A stretch of DNA of 64,000 bases, taken from Prevotella sp. E15-22. GTDB lineage: Bacteria; Bacteroidota; Bacteroidia; Bacteroidales; Bacteroidaceae. Of this stretch, positions 59,194 to 64,000 are shown one piece after another. Made by a program: the position numbers and the translations under genes. Every line of letters begins with the position of its first letter. The stretch's first letter is position 1. The DNA lies in assembly GCF_023204875.1 (NCBI RefSeq), contig NZ_CP096247.1, forward strand, positions 620,001 through 684,000. Reading direction: 5' to 3'. The notes beneath the pieces are model-generated. The model saw only the letters and a program-made list of their open reading frames with translations, did no database searches and was not told the origin of the DNA.

Positions 59194-59201
59194 TAACTTT
59201 G
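59194..59201 (+). promoter_or_regulatory. -7 promoter element of the esterase gene
   Basis: TAACTTTG, 20 bases before the start codon. Confidence 0.65.
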
Positions 59202-59221
59202 CACCCTGAAAAGCAAACTTT

Positions 59222-60907
59222 ATGAAAAGACTACTATCTACGATAGCGGCGGCAGGATTGGCACTCGGTGTGGGCGCACAGGGGTTTGATAACCTGCCTG
59301 ACCCTATAGAAGACGTGAACAAGGTGGTGGACAACACCCCTGACTCCATAGCAAAGGCGCTGATGTCGCGCCCTGCACCAGGCAGCACTCGCAAGGGAGA
59401 GCAGCCTGTTTTGTTCCTTGTTGGCAATTCCACCATGCGCAATGGCACGCTGGGTAATGGAAACAACGGCCAATGGGGCTGGGGATACTACTTTCCCAAG
59501 TATTTTAACGCACAGAAAATAGCTGTCGAGAACCAAGCACTGGGGGGGATGAGCACCCGTACGTTCTATACGGACCTATGGCCTGCCATCCGTCAGGCTT
59601 TGAAGCCTGGCGACTGGGTTATCGTGTCGATAGGTCATAACGACAATGGCGAGTTCTTTGACCAGAAGCGGGCACGTGCCGTGATTCCTGGCGTGGACCC
59701 AGATACATGTTATGTGGGTTTTAACCAGCGCACACAGAAGCAAGACACCGTCTATTCGTATGGCACCTACCTGCGCAAGTATATCAGCGAGATTCGTGCG
59801 AAGGGGGCTAACCCCATCCTGATGTCGCTGACACCACGTGATGCCTTTGACGACAAGGGTAAGATTGTGCGCAAGGCTCAGACGGAGTGGGCGGCCTACG
59901 TTGCTGCCGTGGAGGCTGTGCCCTTTGTTGACTTAAACGAGATCAGTGGGGCGAAGTTGGATACCTATAGTCGCTGGAAGCAGCAGTACCACTTCATGGG
60001 CGACAAGATTCATACGTCGAAGTTTGGCGCCGAGATGAATGCACGCTCTGCAGCTGAGGGACTGTGGGAGAGCAATAACCCACAGCTGCTGCCTTTGAAG
60101 GCCATGATGCAGGGCGTCGTGGGAGATAACTATAACGACCGTCGCGAGAAGGGTAAGCCTGTTGTCTTCTTCACAGGCGACTCGACAGTAAAGAACGCCG
60201 ATAAGGAGGAAGACGGCATGTGGGGCTGGGCCTCGCAGGCGCAGACAGTGTTCGATGAGTCGAAAATTACGTTAGTGAATGCAGCTCGTGCTGGTCGTTC
60301 TACGCGTAGCTTTATTCGTGAGGGCTTGTGGGAGAAGGTATATAACTCGCTGCAGCCTGGCGACTTCGTGACAATTCAGTTTGGACATAACGATATCTGT
60401 CCGATTACGGATGCGAAGGCACGTGGTGTGATTGCTGAGTCGAAGGATACGCTGCACGTGTATCGTTTGGACAACGGTACCTATGAGGTGGTCTATAGTT
60501 TTGGCTGGTATCTGAAGAAGATGATTGACGACTGTCGCGAGAAGGGTGCTACGCCCATCCTTGTGAGTCTGACACCTCGCAACGAATGGCCTGGCGGCAA
60601 GATCGAGCGTCGCGACGACTCGTATGGCAAATGGTATCGTGAGGTGGTGAAGGAAACGGGTGTGGAGTTCGTCGATTTGCACAACATCAGTGCCGACTTC
60701 CTCGATAAGAAGTATGCAAAGAAACGTCTCTCTGATGACAAAGAGAAGGCAAAGGCAGAGATGGCCCAGATTAAAGAAAAAGCAGGTCTTTATTTTAAGA
60801 AGGACCACACCCACGCTTCGAAATTGGGCGCACAAATGAATGCAAAGTCGTTTGCCAAGGGTCTGAAGGCCAACGGCAGCACACTGGCTAAGTATCTTAA
60901 GAAGTAA
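59222..60907 (+). CDS. Secreted protein with two SGNH-hydrolase (rhamnogalacturonan acetylesterase-like) domains
   Basis: The product has 561 residues with signal peptide MKRLLSTIAAAGLALGVGA. Two homologous SGNH domains follow. Domain 1 has VLFLVGNSTMRNG, ENQALGGMSTRTF, VSIGHNDNGEF and HTSKFGAEMNA; domain 2 has VVFFTGDSTVKN, NAARAGRSTRSF, IQFGHNDICP and THASKLGAQMNA. Block I is GDST in domain 2 but GNST in domain 1. These CE12-type enzymes remove acetyl groups from pectin. The stop overlaps the next start by one base (TAATG), linking it to a histidine kinase gene. Confidence 0.85.
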   Translation: MKRLLSTIAAAGLALGVGAQGFDNLPDPIEDVNKVVDNTPDSIAKALMSRPAPGSTRKGEQPVLFLVGNSTMRNGTLGNGNNGQWGWGYYFPKYFNAQKIAVENQALGGMSTRTFYTDLWPAIRQALKPGDWVIVSIGHNDNGEFFDQKRARAVIPGVDPDTCYVGFNQRTQKQDTVYSYGTYLRKYISEIRAKGANPILMSLTPRDAFDDKGKIVRKAQTEWAAYVAAVEAVPFVDLNEISGAKLDTYSRWKQQYHFMGDKIHTSKFGAEMNARSAAEGLWESNNPQLLPLKAMMQGVVGDNYNDRREKGKPVVFFTGDSTVKNADKEEDGMWGWASQAQTVFDESKITLVNAARAGRSTRSFIREGLWEKVYNSLQPGDFVTIQFGHNDICPITDAKARGVIAESKDTLHVYRLDNGTYEVVYSFGWYLKKMIDDCREKGATPILVSLTPRNEWPGGKIERRDDSYGKWYREVVKETGVEFVDLHNISADFLDKKYAKKRLSDDKEKAKAEMAQIKEKAGLYFKKDHTHASKLGAQMNAKSFAKGLKANGSTLAKYLKK

Positions 60908-62892
60908 TGTATATCAAGAAGGTAATAGATATGATTCGATACATCGGACAATGTCGCTTGGCGATGAGCGCGCTGCTATTGGTAGTAGCGCTAAGCGCGT
61001 TTGGGTCTGATGACAGATTTTCACAGATTGACTCTCCATCGAGAAACAACGCATTGGAAAAGGATGCCGATGCGCGTATTGACCACATGCTGGAGTTCTT
61101 TAACGAGGCTGTCTACGATTCGGTATTTCCGCTGGCGCAGGAGATGATGGACTTGTGCGAGAAGCATCACATGGTGCGCCGTAAGATGCAGGCGTGGCAC
61201 ATGCTTATTGGTGCCTATCACTATACAGGACAGTATAACCAGGCTCTGCGCGAAACGAAGCTGATGTATCAGGAGGCTCGTAAGCGCGGCTCTGACTATG
61301 GCAAGTCGATGGCCTATTTCAATATGGGTAATGTGTACTTCAGCATGAGTCACTATGAGGAGTCGGCCGATGCCTACGAGAAGAGTATCCCCCTGATGCT
61401 GAAGATTGACGAGTCAGTGCTGTTGGATATTTATCCTTACTACTGCGACGCGCTGGAGGCTCTAAAGCGATTTGATAAGTTGGACCAGACCATTCTTCAG
61501 TGGTATCAGGTGATGCAGAAGCAGATGAAGAGTCTTTCTCCTGACGAAAAGAACGTGGCACTGGCTAACTATTTCATTGCATGCGTGCAGGGCTCACTGG
61601 GCAGGAATAGCCTGAATGATGCGGAACGATATCTGAATGATGCAGAGCGTTTTATTAAGGACAAGAACAGATATGAATATATGTATCTGCTGTTCTATCG
61701 TGCCCAGTTGCGTATGCTGCAGGGAAGATATGACGAGGCGCTGCAGTTGAATGCTGAACGGTTGAGAATGTGTAACTTCATTGACGACAAGCCGACACTG
61801 GTGCCTGTACATAAACAGAGAGCAGACATTCTGATGCAGGCAGGGCGCTTTAAAGAAGCTGCACAGATGTATGCACGTACTTACCTGCTGAGCGACTCGT
61901 TGAATCGCGCCAACACGCGTACGCAACTCAATGAGCTTCGCACCATGTTTAAGGTTGATGAACTGGAGACTGTGAACACTGAACGTGAGTCGCGACTGGA
62001 GGCTATGGAGGCTCACTCGGCCTGGCAGCGCAGCCGCTTTATAACGATTATCACGACGGTGGCATCTGTGTGTCTGCTTGCTATCATGCTCCTTGTTTGG
62101 TATTCAGCGCGTAAACTGAGATTCAAGAATAGGGAACTGGCGCTGCGCAATAAGGAACTGCGTATTGCCAGTGAAAAGGCGGAGGCTTCGCTGAGGATGA
62201 AGACTGACTTTATCCATCAGATATCGCACGAGATCCGCACTCCATTGAATGTGTTGTCGGGCTTCTCCCAGATTCTGACAACGAGTGGCGCCTCGCTCGA
62301 TGAGGCTACGCGTCAGAGTATTAACCACCGTATCGTGGAGAGTACGGACCGTATCACCAATCTGGTGAACAAGATGCTGGAACTCAGCGAGGCCAGCAGC
62401 GAGACGATTATTGAACGTACTGACGATGTGTCGCCTGTACGTATTGCCGAAGAGGCCATCACGTTGGCATCTGTCAACAGACAGCAGCACATTACCTTCG
62501 ACTATGCTGCCGATCCTGCAGTCCAGATGGTGACGTTGAAGACGAATATTAAGCAGGCTACTCGCGTTATCCAGTTCCTGTTGGATAATGCTGTGAAGTT
62601 TATGCATCCACAGGGTGCGGACCTGAAGCAGGGATTTATCCGCTTCTTGGTGAAACCTTCTGACGATAACTTGTTTGTGAAGTTCATCGTTGAGGATACT
62701 GGTAAGGGTGTGCCTGCCGAGGAGGCTGAGCATATCTTCGAGGAGTTTGTGCAGTTGGACGAATATTACGAAGGTACAGGTGTGGGCCTTACTGTGGCTC
62801 GCAGCATAGCGCGCCGTTTGGGTGGCGATGTGATGCTCGATACAACTTATAATGAGGGTGCACGCTTTGTATTCACCTTACCTAAGAACTAA
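60907..62892 (+). CDS. Sensor histidine kinase with TPR sensor region
   Basis: The product has 661 residues. An N-terminal signal/membrane segment (MSALLLVVALSAFG) is followed by TPR repeats (about 40-340, e.g. GKSMAYFNMGNVYFSMSHYE), a membrane helix at about 377-397, a coiled linker, HisKA with FIHQISHEIRTPLNVLSGFS (His441) and HATPase with LDNAVKFM (Asn561), DTGKGVPAEEAEHIF and GTGVGLTVARSIARRLGG. No receiver domain. All key residues are present, unlike the kinase-like protein at 29744. It has 1-base overlap with the esterase gene. Confidence 0.9.
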   Translation: MYIKKVIDMIRYIGQCRLAMSALLLVVALSAFGSDDRFSQIDSPSRNNALEKDADARIDHMLEFFNEAVYDSVFPLAQEMMDLCEKHHMVRRKMQAWHMLIGAYHYTGQYNQALRETKLMYQEARKRGSDYGKSMAYFNMGNVYFSMSHYEESADAYEKSIPLMLKIDESVLLDIYPYYCDALEALKRFDKLDQTILQWYQVMQKQMKSLSPDEKNVALANYFIACVQGSLGRNSLNDAERYLNDAERFIKDKNRYEYMYLLFYRAQLRMLQGRYDEALQLNAERLRMCNFIDDKPTLVPVHKQRADILMQAGRFKEAAQMYARTYLLSDSLNRANTRTQLNELRTMFKVDELETVNTERESRLEAMEAHSAWQRSRFITIITTVASVCLLAIMLLVWYSARKLRFKNRELALRNKELRIASEKAEASLRMKTDFIHQISHEIRTPLNVLSGFSQILTTSGASLDEATRQSINHRIVESTDRITNLVNKMLELSEASSETIIERTDDVSPVRIAEEAITLASVNRQQHITFDYAADPAVQMVTLKTNIKQATRVIQFLLDNAVKFMHPQGADLKQGFIRFLVKPSDDNLFVKFIVEDTGKGVPAEEAEHIFEEFVQLDEYYEGTGVGLTVARSIARRLGGDVMLDTTYNEGARFVFTLPKN

Positions 62893-62898
62893 ATCGGA

Positions 62899-64000
62899 AT
62901 GATAGACAGAGCGACGGTTGACAAGATTATCGATGCTGCCCGTATCGTTGACGTGGTGGGGGAGTTCGTGACACTCAAGAAGAGTGGCGTGAACTACAAA
63001 GGCCTGTGTCCGTTCCACGACGATCGTAACCCGTCGTTTATGGTGTCGCCGTCGAAGAATATCTGCCACTGCTTTGTTTGTGGCAAGGGTGGCACGCCTG
63101 CCAACTTCCTGATGGAACATGAGCAGATAACCTATCCTGAGGCGCTGCGTTGGCTAGCTAAGAAATACAATATCGAGATCGTCGAGAAGGAGATGACTGA
63201 CGAGGAGCGTGAGGCACAGAGCGAGCGCGAGTCGATGTTCATCGTCAATGAGTGGGCGAAGGACTGGTTCCACGACATCCTGAAGAATGATCCTGATGGC
63301 ATTGCGATAGGAAAGCAGTATTTTCGCAGTCGCGGCGTGCGCGATGATATCATTGAGAAGTTCCAATTGGGCTATGCGCCTCAGAAACGTGATGCATTGG
63401 CGCAGGCCTCTAAGACTAAGGGCTATAAGCCTGAGTTCCTAGTGAAGACGGGACTTTGTATCGAGGGCGAGAAAGGGGTGTATGACCGATATGCTGGTCG
63501 TGCCATCTTCCCTTGGTTCAATGTGAGCGGCAAGGTGGTGGCTTTTGGGGGCCGTGTGCTGGACAGTCGTACAAAAGGTGTGGCACAAAAGTATGTCAAC
63601 TCGCCCGACTCGGATATCTACCACAAGGAGCGCGAACTCTATGGCATCTACCAGGCTAAGAAGGCCATCGTGAAGGAAGACCGCGTGTTCATGGTGGAGG
63701 GGTATACCGACGTGATTGCCATGCATCAGGCTGGCATCGAAAACGTGGTGGCTAACAGTGGTACGGCGCTGTCTACCTACCAGATACATATGCTGCACCG
63801 CTTTACGAATAATATCACCCTGCTTTATGATGGCGATGAGGCAGGTATCCATGCGGCCATGCGAGGCACGGACATGCTGCTGGAGGAGGGGATGAACATC
63901 AAAGTGCTGTTGCTACCTGATGGCGATGATCCTGACTCGTTTGCACGCAAGCACTCAACAGAGGAACTGAAGCAATATATCGAGGAGAACCAAACGGACT
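62899..64000 (+). CDS. dnaG: DNA primase (3' end outside window)
   Basis: It starts MIDRATVDKIIDAARIVDVV at 62899, 6 bases after the kinase stop, and stays open to the window end (367 codons). The CHC2 zinc finger is visible (CPFHDDRNPSF, ICHCFVCGKGG), then the RNA-polymerase-core part (VYDRYAGRAIFPWFNVSGKV, VAFGGRVL, YVNSPDSDIYHK) and TOPRIM motifs MVEGYTDVIAMHQAG and LLYDGDEAG. It makes primers at the replication fork. The helicase-binding C-terminus is not in the window. Confidence 0.95.
   Translation, partial: MIDRATVDKIIDAARIVDVVGEFVTLKKSGVNYKGLCPFHDDRNPSFMVSPSKNICHCFVCGKGGTPANFLMEHEQITYPEALRWLAKKYNIEIVEKEMTDEEREAQSERESMFIVNEWAKDWFHDILKNDPDGIAIGKQYFRSRGVRDDIIEKFQLGYAPQKRDALAQASKTKGYKPEFLVKTGLCIEGEKGVYDRYAGRAIFPWFNVSGKVVAFGGRVLDSRTKGVAQKYVNSPDSDIYHKERELYGIYQAKKAIVKEDRVFMVEGYTDVIAMHQAGIENVVANSGTALSTYQIHMLHRFTNNITLLYDGDEAGIHAAMRGTDMLLEEGMNIKVLLLPDGDDPDSFARKHSTEELKQYIEENQTD

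Noticed and set aside
1..64000. tRNA, rRNA or known riboswitch genes
   Set aside because: Reading the spacers I found no cloverleaf-like, rRNA-like or familiar riboswitch sequence; a covariance-model scan would be needed to exclude small RNAs.

Overview
The window is a chromosomal segment from a member of the Bacteroidales, most probably a gut or rumen Prevotella-like species. The evidence is the repeated Bacteroidetes-type promoter (TAnnTTTG -7 box with an upstream TTG element), a fused MurF-alanine racemase, a long single-chain PurL, SusB-like GH97 and GH30 enzymes, Mfa/fimbrillin-like lipoproteins, HU-HIG/smalltalk/amidase/VirE gene sets and secreted proteins ending in a 'DLQGRR...GVYIQNGKKV' tail.

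Layout. 1-8 kb: end of a GH43 enzyme, a STAS-kinase fusion, an OmpA lipoprotein, two half-size chromate-transporter proteins and purL. 8-15 kb: murF-alr, then a uronate/pectin block (orphan GatC-like carrier, GxxExxY gene, exported KduI-like isomerase, ExuT-like MFS carrier). 15-22.3 kb: an accessory island with amidase, smalltalk, HU-like, DUF4248-like and VirE-type primase genes on the minus strand. It continues on the plus strand with small toxin-antitoxin-like cassettes that share near-identical promoters and a 151-bp perfect direct repeat, a tyrosine recombinase lacking its usual first arginine, and a DUF3791-DUF3990-DUF3791 operon.

22.4-34.1 kb is the most notable part: a diversity-generating retroelement (DGR). 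A lipoprotein with a C-terminal C-type-lectin-like domain ends in a 200-bp variable repeat (VR). It is followed by a long hairpin, an unfamiliar accessory gene, the 200-bp template repeat (TR) and a DGR reverse transcriptase. VR and TR differ at 21 positions and every one is an adenine in TR. Fimbrillin-like lipoproteins flank it, followed by a degenerate histidine kinase and a secreted M60 metallopeptidase. Two related ~50-residue peptides with an LLAGS core lie at either end of the block.

34-64 kb: L-serine dehydratase; two tandem copies of a two-gene secreted module (a protein with an NCISW...H signature plus a beta-propeller protein) driven by promoters with an identical 33-bp upstream box; GH30; a lipoprotein SpoIIE phosphatase; GH97; trmO; small envelope proteins; a HAD phosphatase; pgi; purN; an outer-membrane barrel; a SemiSWEET; an etfB-etfA-acyl-CoA dehydrogenase operon; a double SGNH esterase; a TPR histidine kinase; and the start of dnaG.

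All identifications come from reading the sequence and remembered family signatures. No searches were run. I saw no rRNA, tRNA or CRISPR array.
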